Shown here piece after piece: positions 1 through 8,619 of a stretch of 64,000 nucleotides of DNA. Position numbers and translations under genes: made by a program. A model generated the notes under the pieces. It worked only from the letters and a program-made list of their open reading frames with translations. It was not told where the DNA came from and ran no database searches. The DNA comes from Bog-159 sp963818855. Lineage in GTDB: Bacteria > Acidobacteriota > Terriglobia > Bryobacterales > Bryobacteraceae. Numbering within the stretch: position 1 is the stretch's first letter; the number at the start of each line of letters is the position of its first letter. Where the stretch lies: contig CAWFUH010000003.1 in NCBI GenBank assembly GCA_963818855.1, forward strand, positions 868,001-932,000, written 5' to 3'.

Positions 1-351
1 CAGAATCTCATCCGTATTCGCGCCGCCCGCCTCCAGCGCCATCATCAATGCCGCCCGTTTGGATTCGCCGGACATGCCACGCAAGTGCGCGCTGCTCAGC
101 ATCTCCGCGACCTTCAGAACGCCGTAGGAAAGCCGCGGCGGCTTCACGGCGCCCCCCTGGTAGATCTGTTCGAACTCGGTCAACAGGGCTGGCGCGTGCT
201 CCGTCTTGGCCGCTCCCGGACCCGACAGATGAGCACCCGTCTCTTCCGGCGCGACTACCGCGGTCACTCGGCCGTTGCTCCCGCCATCATGTGCACCGGT
301 GGGCTCTTCTTTGCGGTCCCCGTTCGATAGCTGCAGCATTCGCTTAAACAA
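1..351 (-). CDS. Hypothetical protein, 3' part cut off by window edge
   Basis: An open frame runs from a TTG start at 349-351 leftwards off the window, 117 codons without a stop. An AGGAGG-like Shine-Dalgarno sits about 5 nt upstream of the TTG, which is why I prefer it to the in-frame ATG at 337-339. The N-terminal 50 residues are low-complexity and rich in G, A, E and T, as in a flexible linker. The visible C-terminal part (motifs PPRLSYGVLKVAEM and GMSGESKRAALMMALEAGG) looks helical and conserved in style. I do not recognise the family. It is divergently oriented to the amidase gene, with about 250 bp of shared upstream DNA. No membrane segment or signal peptide is visible. Confidence 0.6.
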   Translation of the reverse strand, partial: MFKRMLQLSNGDRKEEPTGAHDGGSNGRVTAVVAPEETGAHLSGPGAAKTEHAPALLTEFEQIYQGGAVKPPRLSYGVLKVAEMLSSAHLRGMSGESKRAALMMALEAGGANTDEIL

Positions 352-603
352 TCCGCCCTCCTCATCAGACGCCGCCGCCCGGCAGGTGCCTTCGCGGCGG
401 GCATCGTGTTTTCTGTTTCTCCGCTCGGGTATTTCCTCAGTAGTACTCTTTCTCGAAATTCCTCTCACCGTATTTTTGCTGAAGCCTTTGCTGAAGACGG
501 GGCCCCTGCACCCAAATCCGCACGCTAAGTCAAACGCCATATATAAAACCGCGAAACGCATAAGATTTTTTGCCAGCCCGCACGACATATGTAAAAGGTC
601 AAC

Positions 604-1782
604 ATGCCTATGCCATGGCTGGAACGGCGTATGAAGCGCGAGGCGCGCGAATACGCCGGCATAGTTCGCCTGGCGACCTCGATCCGCGACCCTGTCTTGC
701 GCCTCCGCTTCTTGCGAGTTGCCGCACCTGGCACTTCGCGGGTGCGGAAGCGGTCCCGCCCGCGCCTTGGCCATTGGATTCTGTGGGGGGCGGTTTTCCT
801 TGCGCTGCTCATCCCGTTCCTGGTGAAGTTGGCGGCGGATAAACCGGAACTGCCACCTGTCCCGCGGAAGCCTGCGGCGCCCCTACCTGCCGGCCCCTTT
901 CCCACCGCGGATCGCCGTGAAGCCGTACCCGTGTGGTTGGTCGAACAGAGCGCCGATTCGGAGGTCTACAGTAATGGCCTGCGCGTGGATACGCACTTCA
1001 CGGTCCCCAATCGGCCCAGGCTCTATATGGCCTTCGAACGCCAGGGCGCGTCTCCCAGAGGCCGGCAGCGGCGCTCGCAGCCGGCCGGAATCGTTTATCA
1101 CATCAGTGAAAGTTCCCAGGCTCCGTTTGCAGCGCAAGATACCCCGGTATTGAAGCGCCTGGGAGAATCGTTGCTCGAATACATCCGCCGTGAGCGCTCT
1201 TACCACTACCTGATCGATCGCTTCGGCCGCGTGTACCGCGTCGTCGCCGAGTCCGACACGGCCTACCACGCCGGCTATTCCGTCTGGGCCGATGACCAGT
1301 TCTTTTACGTGAATCTCAACGACAGCTTTCTGGGAATCTCCTTTGAGGCCCACACGGATGCCGCCCAGACCCGGGAAATCGTGAATCCGGCCCAGGTCCG
1401 CGCCGGCGCGGTGCTGACCGAAATGCTGCGCAGCCGGTACCAGATTCCCGCCGGGAACTGTGTCACTCACGCCCAGGTCTCCGTGAACCCCTCGAATATG
1501 CTGGTGGGCTATCACACCGATTGGGCGGCGGGCTTCCCGTTTGCGGAGATTGGCCTGCCTGATAATTACCAGCGGGCGCTGCCGTCGCTCTGGGCCTTCG
1601 GCTTCAGCTGCGAACCAGCATGGCGTGCGGGCAATTGGGGCGGCATCGAGTCAGGTGTGCAACTGGCCGAACAGGAGATCCTGCGCCGGAGTTCCTCCGC
1701 GGGCATTTCTCCCGCGGCGTATAGGAAGACGCTGCGCAAGCAGTACCGGGCTTGGCTGGCCGAAGCCGGGAAAGGCGCATGA
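604..1782 (+). CDS. Membrane-anchored N-acetylmuramoyl-L-alanine amidase-like protein (Amidase_2 fold)
   Basis: 392 aa. A basic N-terminus precedes one membrane segment at about residues 57-76. A proline-rich linker then leads to an Amidase_2/PGRP-like domain from about residue 160. Candidate zinc ligands are H165 in the VYHIS motif and H288 in THAQVS, with D305 or H303 as the third. Family members cut the amide bond between MurNAc and the stem peptide, and the topology puts the domain in the periplasm. The start at 604 has only a weak AAAGGT ribosome site. It is convergent with the small gene at 1802-2068. A role in peptidoglycan recycling or remodelling is inferred from the fold; activity cannot be judged from sequence. 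Confidence 0.8.
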   Translation: MPMPWLERRMKREAREYAGIVRLATSIRDPVLRLRFLRVAAPGTSRVRKRSRPRLGHWILWGAVFLALLIPFLVKLAADKPELPPVPRKPAAPLPAGPFPTADRREAVPVWLVEQSADSEVYSNGLRVDTHFTVPNRPRLYMAFERQGASPRGRQRRSQPAGIVYHISESSQAPFAAQDTPVLKRLGESLLEYIRRERSYHYLIDRFGRVYRVVAESDTAYHAGYSVWADDQFFYVNLNDSFLGISFEAHTDAAQTREIVNPAQVRAGAVLTEMLRSRYQIPAGNCVTHAQVSVNPSNMLVGYHTDWAAGFPFAEIGLPDNYQRALPSLWAFGFSCEPAWRAGNWGGIESGVQLAEQEILRRSSSAGISPAAYRKTLRKQYRAWLAEAGKGA

Positions 1783-1801
1783 GCCACGGCCGGCATCTTC
1801 G

Positions 1802-2068
1802 TTAACCGGGTTCCGGCTCGGCTGGCCGATACCCATTTTCCCGGAGCACGCGGCGCGCCGCCTCTGCCGCATCCGGCAGCACATAAAAGAACGCGCCTGT
1901 GCGTATCCGCTGGAAAATGAAGCCGCCACGATATTCATCGGCCTCGACCCCATAGTTCACCCCAGCGCTGCTGAAAATCGCCTCCAGCTTTAACGCCTCG
2001 CTCAACCGTTTGGCGATATACACCAGTACAGGGTCCCGGCCATCGAAAAACGACGCTTCCTGGCGCAT
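1802..2068 (-). CDS. Small conserved hypothetical protein (88 aa)
   Basis: 88 aa starting at the ATG at 2066-2068 (MRQEASFFDGRDPVLVYIAK). A longer frame starting at 2107 adds only a glycine-rich segment that overlaps the dprA start region, so the shorter form is preferred. The protein is soluble, with alternating helix and strand and the motifs LEAIFSSAGVNYGVE and GAFFYVLP. The look is of a small alpha/beta domain resembling the DUF2007-type signal-transducing fold, but this is only an impression. It lies back to back with dprA, sharing its upstream region. Confidence 0.65.
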   Translation of the reverse strand: MRQEASFFDGRDPVLVYIAKRLSEALKLEAIFSSAGVNYGVEADEYRGGFIFQRIRTGAFFYVLPDAAEAARRVLRENGYRPAEPEPG

Positions 2069-2125
2069 GTTTCTTTGAGAGGAGCGGCCACCGCCGCCAT
2101 CTTTCATATCTTAAGAGATATTTGG

Positions 2126-3325
2126 ATGGAAGAATTGTTAGCAGGTCCGCCTGTGTCTCCCATCAGCCGGGAAGAGGAACTCCATTGGCTGGCGCTGACC
2201 CTGGTCCCCGGTCTGGGCGCCAGGAACGCGGGCAAACTGCTCGATCGCTTCCGCACCCCACAAGCCGTATTTCGCGCCTCGCGCACCGAATTAGAGGCGG
2301 CCGGCGTCAGTGGCGCGGTCGCCCAAAGCATCTCGAGCGGCTGCTCTTTCGATGACGCCCTCGATCAGCAGCACAAAATAGCCGAGCGTGGCGTGGTGAT
2401 CATCGCGCGGCACGATCCGCGCTTTCCGGCTCTCTTGCGCGAGATTTTCGATCCGCCCATCCTCCTGTTCGCCCGCGGACGGCTGGATCTCCTGCAGCCC
2501 TTCCACTTTGCCATTGTCGGCACCCGGCGGCCCACCCCTTATGGCCTGGCAGTCGCCGAAAGGCTGGGAGCCGACCTCGCCCGCGCCGGGCTTAGCATCG
2601 TCAGCGGCATGGCGCGCGGAATCGACACGGCTGCACATCGAGGCGCGCTTTCAGCAGGCGGCGATACGGTGGCGGTTTTGGGCTGCGGGGTAGACGTGAT
2701 CTATCCTTCGGAGAACCGCAAGCTGGCCGCCGACCTGGCGGCCAAAGCCCTGATCATCTCCGAGTTCGCCATGGGATCTACGGCATTTCCCCAAAACTTC
2801 CCCATACGCAACCGCATCATCAGCGGTATGAGCGCCGGGGTCCTGGTCGTTGAAGGCGCCCAATACAGCGGCTCCGCCATCACGGCCAAACTGGCACTGG
2901 ACCAGGGCCGGGAAGTCTTCGCCGTGCCGGGCAACATTACCTCGAAATTGAGTTGGGGGCCTAACCTATTGATAAAGCAGGGCGCCAAGCTCGTCCAGGA
3001 CTGGAATGACGTGATTGTGGAACTGCCCGCCGAAGTTCGCCGTCAGCTAATCGAGCGGGGCCGCACACGCCTGCTCGGAAGTGCGGGTGCATCCCAGGAC
3101 GGTGGCCGAGCATCGGAGTTAGAGGGAAAGGCAGAGGGATCGCTGCCCGAAGTTGGCCGCCGGCTGCTTGCAGTTCTGCAGGTGGATTCCGCCAAACACT
3201 TGGATGATCTGATTCAGATTGTTGAGGATAGCTCAGCTTCCGAACTGATCGCCGCGCTGTTCGAGCTGGAGATGCTGGGTCTCGTCAAACAGCTCCCTGG
3301 AAAGAACTTCGTGAAAGTGTGGTAG
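2126..3325 (+). CDS. dprA: DNA processing protein DprA
   Basis: 399 aa from the ATG at 2126, the start that gives the usual family N-terminus. An HhH-like N-terminal region (motif LTLVPGLGARNAGKLL) is followed by the Rossmann-like DNA_processg_A core with IVGTRRPTPYG, SGMARGIDTAAHRGAL, LGCGVDVIYPSEN, FPIRNRIISGMS and QYSGSAITAKLALDQGR. A C-terminal winged-helix-like domain ends the protein. DprA loads RecA on incoming single-stranded DNA during natural transformation. It sits 38 bp upstream of topA, a dprA-topA order that is common in bacteria. All family motifs look intact. Confidence 0.95.
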   Translation: MEELLAGPPVSPISREEELHWLALTLVPGLGARNAGKLLDRFRTPQAVFRASRTELEAAGVSGAVAQSISSGCSFDDALDQQHKIAERGVVIIARHDPRFPALLREIFDPPILLFARGRLDLLQPFHFAIVGTRRPTPYGLAVAERLGADLARAGLSIVSGMARGIDTAAHRGALSAGGDTVAVLGCGVDVIYPSENRKLAADLAAKALIISEFAMGSTAFPQNFPIRNRIISGMSAGVLVVEGAQYSGSAITAKLALDQGREVFAVPGNITSKLSWGPNLLIKQGAKLVQDWNDVIVELPAEVRRQLIERGRTRLLGSAGASQDGGRASELEGKAEGSLPEVGRRLLAVLQVDSAKHLDDLIQIVEDSSASELIAALFELEMLGLVKQLPGKNFVKVW

Positions 3326-3363
3326 CCTCTGGGATATCTAATTGAGTCGTCTGAAGTCGTGTT

Positions 3364-6171
3364 ATGCCTAAAGCTCTCGTAATCGTGGAATCGCCCGTCA
3401 AAGCGAAAACCATTAATAAATATCTGGGCAAGCAGTACATCGTAAAAGCTTCGCTGGGTCATATTAAGGACCTTCCCAAGAAAGATCTGGCCGTGGACGT
3501 GGAGCACGGCTTCGAACCCCGCTACGAGATTATCGAGGGCAAACGCAAGCTGATCAATGAGTTAAAGCAGAGCGCCAAGAACGTTGAATCCGTCTACCTG
3601 GCGGCCGACCCGGATCGCGAAGGCGAAGCCATCTGCTCCCACTTGCAAGAGGAGCTGCAAGGCAAGAAAAACGGCGAACCGCGCATCTACCGGGTGATGT
3701 TCAACGAGATCACGAAGAATGCCATCCAGAAGGCGTTCCAAAATCCTGGCATGGTGGATGAGAAGCTGGTGGACGCCCAACAGGCCCGCCGCGTGCTCGA
3801 CCGGCTGGTCGGATACAAGATCTCGCCGCTGCTGTGGGACAAGGTCCGGCGTGGGCTCTCCGCCGGCCGCGTGCAAACCGTAGCGCTACGCGTGATCGTG
3901 GAGCGCGAAAGCGAAATCGCCGCGTTCGTCAAAAGAGAATACTGGACCCTCGATGCGGAGCTGGCCGCGCGCAAACCGCCGCTGTTGAAAGCCCACCTGG
4001 TCAAGAAGGATGATCAGACCCCGGAACTTACGAGCCAGGAGTCCAGCGATCAAGTGCTCGCGCAGCTCGAAGGCGCCGACTACGTGGTCAAATCGGTCTC
4101 GACCCGCGAGAAGCGCCGCAATCCGGTGGCGCCCTTCATCACTTCCACCCTGCAGCAGGAATCCTCGCGCAAGCTGCGCTTCAGCGTGAAGCGCACTATG
4201 ATCCTGGCGCAACGGCTCTATGAAGGTATCGAGCTGGGCAAGGAAGGCGCGGTGGGCCTCATCAGCTACATGCGCACGGATTCCACGCGCATCTCCGAAG
4301 ACGCATTGCAGGAAGCGCGCGCCTATATCGCGGTCAAATACGGGCCCGAGTTCCTTCCGGAATCCGCCAACATTTACAAAACGAAGAAAGAGGCGCAGGA
4401 CGCGCACGAGGCCATTCGTCCCACCTCGATGGAATACAGCCCCGACGACGTGGAAAAATATCTGGCCGAGGACGAGTTGAAGCTGTACCGTCTGATTTGG
4501 AATCGTTTCGTGGCCTCCCAGATGACGCCTGCCGTCTTCGACCAGACCAGCATCGATATCTCGGCGCGCGGCAAGGACGCGAGCGAGTACCTGTTCCGCG
4601 TTACCGGATCGGTGCCCAAGTTCGATGGCTTCTTGAAGATCTACAAAGAAGGAAAAGACGAGATCGACGAGGACGAGGAAGAGGAGAAGCACCGGCTGCC
4701 GGCCGTGACCGAGGGCGAACATCTCAAGCTGCGCGCACTTCTGCCCGAGCAGCATTTCACCGAGCCGCCGCCGCGCTACAACGAAGCCACGCTGGTAAAG
4801 AAGCTGGAAGCCGATGGCGTGGGGCGTCCGTCAACTTATGCTTCGATTCTCTCTACCATTCAAGAACGCGAGTACGTAAAGAAAGAAGGCGGCCGGTTCA
4901 TTCCCACGGAGTTAGGCAAGGTCGTGACCGGCCTGCTGCTGGAGAACTTCGACGATATCTTCGATATCCAGTACACCGCCCGCATGGAAGAAGAACTGGA
5001 CGAGATCGAAGCGGGGAAGATCGCCTGGCGCGTGGCCATCGGTGAGTTCTACGAAAAGTTCGACAAGGATCTGAAGCACGCCGAAGAGCACATGACCGAC
5101 ATCAAGCGGATGGAGAAGCCCACCGACTTGACCTGCGAGAAGTGCGGCAAGCCACTGGTGATCAAGTGGGGCAAACACGGCAGCTTCCTCGCCTGCACCG
5201 GCTATCCAGACTTCCCCTCCAGGGACGCGGAAGCCGACCTGGAAAAGCTGCAGAAAGACATTACGCTACGGCAGCTTAGAACCCGCAGGGAGATTGAGCG
5301 GCGCTTGAGAAAGACTCAAGAGCGGTACCCTCAAGCGGTGATCAAGTGGGGCACGGATGACTTCGTTTGCACTGGTTGCGCCGACCTTCCTAACGGAACG
5401 AAGACCGCCCTTGAAAAGCATGCGAACAGCATCCGGAGCCGGCAGTCGAAGGATCGCGATCAGATCTCGTTGCGTCTGAGCAAGATTCGGGCCCGGTACC
5501 CTCAGATAAGCGAGTTCTACGATCTGGATCTGCGAACCACTGACGAGGGCCCTGCCTTGTTCTGGCAAAGAAAAGGCAGTTTCTGTACGTATACCCGCGA
5601 ATTAACTGTCGATCTGCCGGATGTGGACAAGGCTGACCTGACTGAGCAGGGCGACGAAGAATACTGCGAAAACTGTGGCCGTACCATGGTGTTGAAGAAG
5701 GGCCGCTTCGGCACCTTCTTCGCCTGCACCGGGTACCCCGATTGCAAGACCACAAAGCAAATCGGCGGCACGCAAAAGAAGCCCGACGTGCAACTCGACG
5801 AGAAGTGCCCGGTGTGCGGCAGCAACATGGTTCTGAAGACCGGCCGGTACGGCGAGTTCACGGCCTGCGGCAATTATCCTACATGCAAGCACGTGAAGCA
5901 GAAAACCATCGGCATGAAGTGCCCGGAGTGCAGCGAAGGGGAAGTGGTGGAGCGGCGCTCCAAGCGCGGCAAGACGTTCTACGGGTGCAACCGCTGGCCG
6001 GATTGCAACTTCGTCACGTGGGGCAAGCCCGTGCAGGAGAAATGCCCGGAGTGCGGCGGCCCGTACATGGTGGAGAAGTGGCTGAAGGCCGGGCCGGTGC
6101 TGCAATGTCCGAATGCGGAGTGCAAGCATAAGCAGCCGATGCTCGTACCGGTGGAAGCCCTGGCACAGTAG
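3364..6171 (+). CDS. topA: DNA topoisomerase I with an in-frame insertion in its first zinc finger
   Basis: 935 aa. The TOPRIM domain is at the N-terminus (ALVIVESPVKAKTI, AADPDREGEAI). The catalytic tyrosine is Y302 in SYMRTDSTR. The C-terminal tail carries several four-cysteine zinc fingers (CEKCGK, CENCGR, CPVCGS, CPECSE, CPECGG). The enzyme relaxes negative supercoils by single-strand passage. The first finger is interrupted: after ACTGYPD the expected fourth cysteine is displaced by 124 residues (617-740) and reading then resumes at CTYTRELTVDLP. Without the insert the protein would be 811 aa, close to what I expect for relatives. The insert keeps frame, so the gene is probably functional. 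Confidence 0.95.
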   Translation: MPKALVIVESPVKAKTINKYLGKQYIVKASLGHIKDLPKKDLAVDVEHGFEPRYEIIEGKRKLINELKQSAKNVESVYLAADPDREGEAICSHLQEELQGKKNGEPRIYRVMFNEITKNAIQKAFQNPGMVDEKLVDAQQARRVLDRLVGYKISPLLWDKVRRGLSAGRVQTVALRVIVERESEIAAFVKREYWTLDAELAARKPPLLKAHLVKKDDQTPELTSQESSDQVLAQLEGADYVVKSVSTREKRRNPVAPFITSTLQQESSRKLRFSVKRTMILAQRLYEGIELGKEGAVGLISYMRTDSTRISEDALQEARAYIAVKYGPEFLPESANIYKTKKEAQDAHEAIRPTSMEYSPDDVEKYLAEDELKLYRLIWNRFVASQMTPAVFDQTSIDISARGKDASEYLFRVTGSVPKFDGFLKIYKEGKDEIDEDEEEEKHRLPAVTEGEHLKLRALLPEQHFTEPPPRYNEATLVKKLEADGVGRPSTYASILSTIQEREYVKKEGGRFIPTELGKVVTGLLLENFDDIFDIQYTARMEEELDEIEAGKIAWRVAIGEFYEKFDKDLKHAEEHMTDIKRMEKPTDLTCEKCGKPLVIKWGKHGSFLACTGYPDFPSRDAEADLEKLQKDITLRQLRTRREIERRLRKTQERYPQAVIKWGTDDFVCTGCADLPNGTKTALEKHANSIRSRQSKDRDQISLRLSKIRARYPQISEFYDLDLRTTDEGPALFWQRKGSFCTYTRELTVDLPDVDKADLTEQGDEEYCENCGRTMVLKKGRFGTFFACTGYPDCKTTKQIGGTQKKPDVQLDEKCPVCGSNMVLKTGRYGEFTACGNYPTCKHVKQKTIGMKCPECSEGEVVERRSKRGKTFYGCNRWPDCNFVTWGKPVQEKCPECGGPYMVEKWLKAGPVLQCPNAECKHKQPMLVPVEALAQ
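5212..5583 (+). other. 372-bp in-frame insertion within topA
   Basis: Codons 617-740 of topA separate GYPD from the CTYTREL that normally follows immediately. The segment is exactly 124 codons with no stop, is more AT-rich by eye than its flanks, and encodes a charged, mostly helical sequence. It has an internal near-repeat: residues reading RLRKTQERYPQ and later RLSKIRARYPQ, with the 11-bp DNA repeat CGGTACCCTCA at 5323-5333 and 5494-5504. It also carries one CTGC cysteine pair. There are no intein or homing-endonuclease motifs. Both ends carry TTC codons, but no clear target duplication is visible. Confidence 0.75.
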
Positions 6172-6329
6172 GTGTGCCGGCTCTCCGCCTGCTCCGAAAA
6201 GCGACTACTGCCGGCCGCAGGCTTGCAACGTGCGACATTAGAGTATCAGCCGCGGTAACGCGCACAACACCAGGCAGCGACGTCCATCCGGGCGCATCTG
6301 CGTCCGTCTGTGGCTGAAACGCCTTCTCC

Positions 6330-7172
6330 ATGCGAAAGCTTTTCTACTGGAAGCTCAAAGCCCGCGAGATCAAACTCGGCGAGCGCACGGCCATTCTCGG
6401 CGTGCTGAACGTCACGCCGGACTCGTTTTCCGACGGCGGCAAATACCTCGATCCGGACCGTGCCTTCGCCCGCGCGCTGGAAATGGAAGAGCAGGGCGCC
6501 GACATCATCGATATCGGGGCTGAGTCCACCCGGCCGGAGTCCACGCGCATCTCCGCCGCCGAGGAATTGCGCCGCCTCGTTCCCGTGTTGAAGCGGCTGC
6601 GCGGCCAACTCACGATTCCCATTTCGGTGGATACCTACAAAGCCGAAGTAGCCGAACGCGCCCTGGAGCATGGCGCCGAGATCATCAACGATCCCACCGG
6701 CCTGACGTTTGAAGCCCAACTGGCGCGGGTAGTCTCGAATCATGATGCGGGCCTGATCCTCAATCACATGCGCGGCCGTCCCGAGACGTGGGCCAAGCTG
6801 CCGCCCCTGCCCGACGTTATGGGCGCCATCGTGCGCGACCTGGAAGCTACCGTCAGCCGTGCGCGGCACACCGGCATTGACCGCTCCCGCATCGTGGTAG
6901 ATCCCGGCCTGGGTTTCGGCAAGCGCAAAGAACAGAACTCCGCGGTCCTGGCACGCTTGTTTGAATTGGCCGCGCTGGACCTGCCCATTCTCACCGGACC
7001 CTCGCGCAAGTCTTTTCTGGCGCATCCCACCGAGCGCGAAACCCTGTTCGCCACTGCGGCCGCCGCGGCGGCTGCGATCCTGGGTGGCGCGCACCTGTTA
7101 CGGGTGCACGATGTGCTCGAAATGCGGGCCGTGGCGGATGTGGCGGACGAGATCGCACGGCAATCGCAATAA
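6330..7172 (+). CDS. folP: Dihydropteroate synthase
   Basis: 280 aa. Diagnostic motifs are present in order: ILGVLNVTPDSFSDGG at the N-terminus (pterin/pyrophosphate loop), DIIDIGAESTRPES, ISVDTYKAEVAERAL, IINDPTG, LNHMRG, VVDPGLGFGKR and GPSRKSFL near the C-terminus. It condenses p-aminobenzoate with the pterin diphosphate to make dihydropteroate in folate synthesis, and is the sulfonamide target. The length is normal and the motifs are intact. It lies 158 bp downstream of topA and may be transcribed with it; no terminator stands out between them. Confidence 0.95.
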   Translation: MRKLFYWKLKAREIKLGERTAILGVLNVTPDSFSDGGKYLDPDRAFARALEMEEQGADIIDIGAESTRPESTRISAAEELRRLVPVLKRLRGQLTIPISVDTYKAEVAERALEHGAEIINDPTGLTFEAQLARVVSNHDAGLILNHMRGRPETWAKLPPLPDVMGAIVRDLEATVSRARHTGIDRSRIVVDPGLGFGKRKEQNSAVLARLFELAALDLPILTGPSRKSFLAHPTERETLFATAAAAAAAILGGAHLLRVHDVLEMRAVADVADEIARQSQ

Positions 7173-7378
7173 CGCCGCGGGAACGAGGCCGCATCGCAAC
7201 GAAAGCTTCGGACCACCTGCCGAGCGGGAAATTTCGGACGGTGGATTGGTAATCAGAAGTGAGATTGGCGCAGCAAGGTTTGAATCGCAGCCCACCAATC
7301 GACCAACTGCTGGAACGGAGGGCTTCGCTTTCTTTTATATTGATTCTCTCGTAAAACGCAGTTCACCGCGGCGGCTTG

Positions 7379-7786
7379 CTACGGCACAGGCGGATGGATC
7401 AAGGGGATCATCTCCCGGCGGCCGCGGCGGTATACCCGGAAATCGGCCAGATCCGTGGTGATCACCGGGTACCGCGGATGCAATTCGCTAAGACGAATCA
7501 GGCAAAGGTCCGCCAGATCCGGATTGCGATCCGCGTAGCGTGCCGCCAACTCCGCCAACCGCGAAATATGGTCGCTCAACACAAATGTGGAACGCACCAA
7601 GCCGTCGTGCAACAACGCGAGAACCAAAGCGCTGTTACCGAGGTGAAAGGCCGTTTCGGCCAGCACCGGTTCACAGGTCAACAGCGGTTCGGTGACCCCT
7701 TCAGCAATCCCGACCGCCCACTCATGATAGTAATCTTTCCGGTTCCCGAACGCGACCAGAAAACCCGTGTCCGCGATTGCCTTCAT
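7379..7786 (-). CDS. vapC: VapC-type PIN-domain toxin
   Basis: 135 aa PIN domain, a small Mg-dependent ribonuclease fold. The acidic residues expected in the active site are present: D6 in IADTGF, an E in PVLAETAFHL, D in LADLCLIRL and D in ITTDLADF. Family members cleave tRNA or rRNA when released from their antitoxin. Its ATG overlaps the stop of the upstream antitoxin by 4 nt (ATGA), the classic two-gene toxin-antitoxin arrangement. It is homologous to the frameshifted toxin at 47625-48039 and looks intact. It marks the left part of the accessory island between folP and dnaB. Confidence 0.88.
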   Translation of the reverse strand: MKAIADTGFLVAFGNRKDYYHEWAVGIAEGVTEPLLTCEPVLAETAFHLGNSALVLALLHDGLVRSTFVLSDHISRLAELAARYADRNPDLADLCLIRLSELHPRYPVITTDLADFRVYRRGRREMIPLIHPPVP

Positions 7787-7992
7787 TTACGAGAGAAGCC
7801 TCTACGCGCCGAGAGATCGCTTGGTCCAGCAATCGCACCGGCCCAGCGAAGGAACGGACGCTTGCCAGCGTTTCGGGCCTTCTCAAGTTCTTCCCGAACG
7901 ATGCGCCCCTTGGGAATACCCGCTTTGCGTGCTGCGGTCTCCAGCCACTCCGCCAGATCGTCCGGCAGGCGAACAGTGATTGCATTACTCAT
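7783..7992 (-). CDS. vapB: VapB-type ribbon-helix-helix antitoxin
   Basis: 69 aa from the ATG at 7990-7992. The N-terminus (AITVRLPDDLAEWLE) is a CopG-type ribbon-helix-helix DNA-binding segment. The C-terminal half is charged and likely wraps the toxin. A frame extending 8 codons upstream exists, but the MSNAITV start fits the family better. Such antitoxins repress their own promoter and neutralise the PIN toxin encoded immediately downstream. No clear operator was identified in the short upstream region. Confidence 0.82.
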   Translation of the reverse strand: MSNAITVRLPDDLAEWLETAARKAGIPKGRIVREELEKARNAGKRPFLRWAGAIAGPSDLSARRGFSRK

Positions 7993-8069
7993 CTGCCCAA
8001 AGTGTAACACATGCACTGGTCCGTCCCGCCGTCGACCGGGTCACTCCTTTGAGACGCCGCTCACTGCAA

Positions 8070-8186
8070 CTAATCCGCCACCTTCCCCATCGGGCCGTTG
8101 CGCTGCTTGGCTAGAATCAGCTCCGCCTGCCCGCGCGAGCTCTTACCCTCCGGGCGGTAGACTTCTTCCCGGAGGATGAAAGCCAC
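8070..8186 (-). pseudogene. Fragment duplicating the 3' part of dnaB
   Basis: 39 codons including a stop, with motifs VAFILREEVYRP and QAELILAKQRNGP. These match the C-terminal region of the intact DnaB encoded at 11806-13167, which has VAFIFREEVYRP and the same QAELILAKQRNGP. Over about 102 aligned bases I count 12 mismatches, about 88% identity. The fragment has no start, no upstream gene body, and stops 20-odd codons before the intact protein does. It has the same orientation as the intact gene, about 3.7 kb away. Confidence 0.85.
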
Positions 8187-8202
8187 GCGAGGTCGACCTC
8201 GC
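8187..8202. other. 16-bp perfect palindrome at the end of the dnaB fragment
   Basis: GCGAGGTCGACCTCGC is self-complementary over all 16 bases. It abuts the outer edge of the dnaB fragment and precedes the promoter of the adjacent toxin-antitoxin pair by about 20 bp. It could be an operator, a recombination scar or chance. Confidence 0.45.
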
Positions 8203-8220
8203 AACGGGTCAACTATGTAC

Positions 8221-8249
8221 TTGACATCATATGTAATGTATGCCATATT
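8221..8249 (+). promoter_or_regulatory. Sigma-70-type promoter for the HigBA-like pair
   Basis: A consensus -35 box TTGACA at 8221-8226, a 17-nt spacer and a -10-like CATATT at 8244-8249 lie just upstream of the RelE/HigB-like frame. The spacer is AT-rich, unlike the surrounding GC-rich DNA. Confidence 0.5.
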
Positions 8250-8254
8250 GGACA

Positions 8255-8617
8255 GTGAGCTAGAACGTCGAGATTGGCGATGAATTCGAACCGGAATTCT
8301 CCGCGCTGCACGAAGATATACGGACGGAGATTCTGGCTCTGTCCCGCTTGCTCCAGCAGTTCGGACCGCAACTGGGGCGGCCTCGCGTCGATACGCTGAA
8401 CGGCTCCCGCCACGCGAATATGAAGGAACTGCGGTTCAGTGCGCCCGGCGGCGAGTGGAGAGTAGCCTTTGCCTTCGATACGAAGCGCAAGGGCATCCTT
8501 CTGATTGCGGGAGATAAATCCGGGGGCAGTGAAAAGCGTTTCTACCGCGAACTGATCCGTAAGGCCGACAACCGTTTTGACGCCCATCTGGCGCGACTGG
8601 AAAAGGAGAAGAGGTAA
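8255..8617 (+). pseudogene. RelE/HigB-family toxin with a stop at codon 3
   Basis: From GTG at 8255 the frame reads Val-Ser-stop and then continues open for 117 codons: NVEIGDEFEPEFSALHED, then QLGRPRVDTLNGSRHANMKEL, then LLIAGDKSGGSEKRFYREL. This is the phage-Gp49/HigB-like RelE toxin family. Relatives that I recall begin M-x-W-N-V-E-I, so the TAG at 8261-8263 is most simply a TGG to TAG change. Downstream in-frame starts (for example TTG at 8348) would lose about 30 N-terminal residues. The toxin is therefore probably silenced, while the antitoxin gene two bases downstream is intact. Confidence 0.7.
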
Positions 8618-8619
8618 TC

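Noticed and set aside
3886..4755. 289-aa open frame on the minus strand inside topA
   Set aside because: It is a mirror of the topA reading frame in GC-rich DNA, with no ribosome site or recognisable family.
5212..5583. TopA insertion as a mini-intein
   Set aside because: No N-terminal Cys/Ser block, no HN at the C-terminal end and no splicing or homing motifs; 124 residues is also too short for a usual mini-intein.
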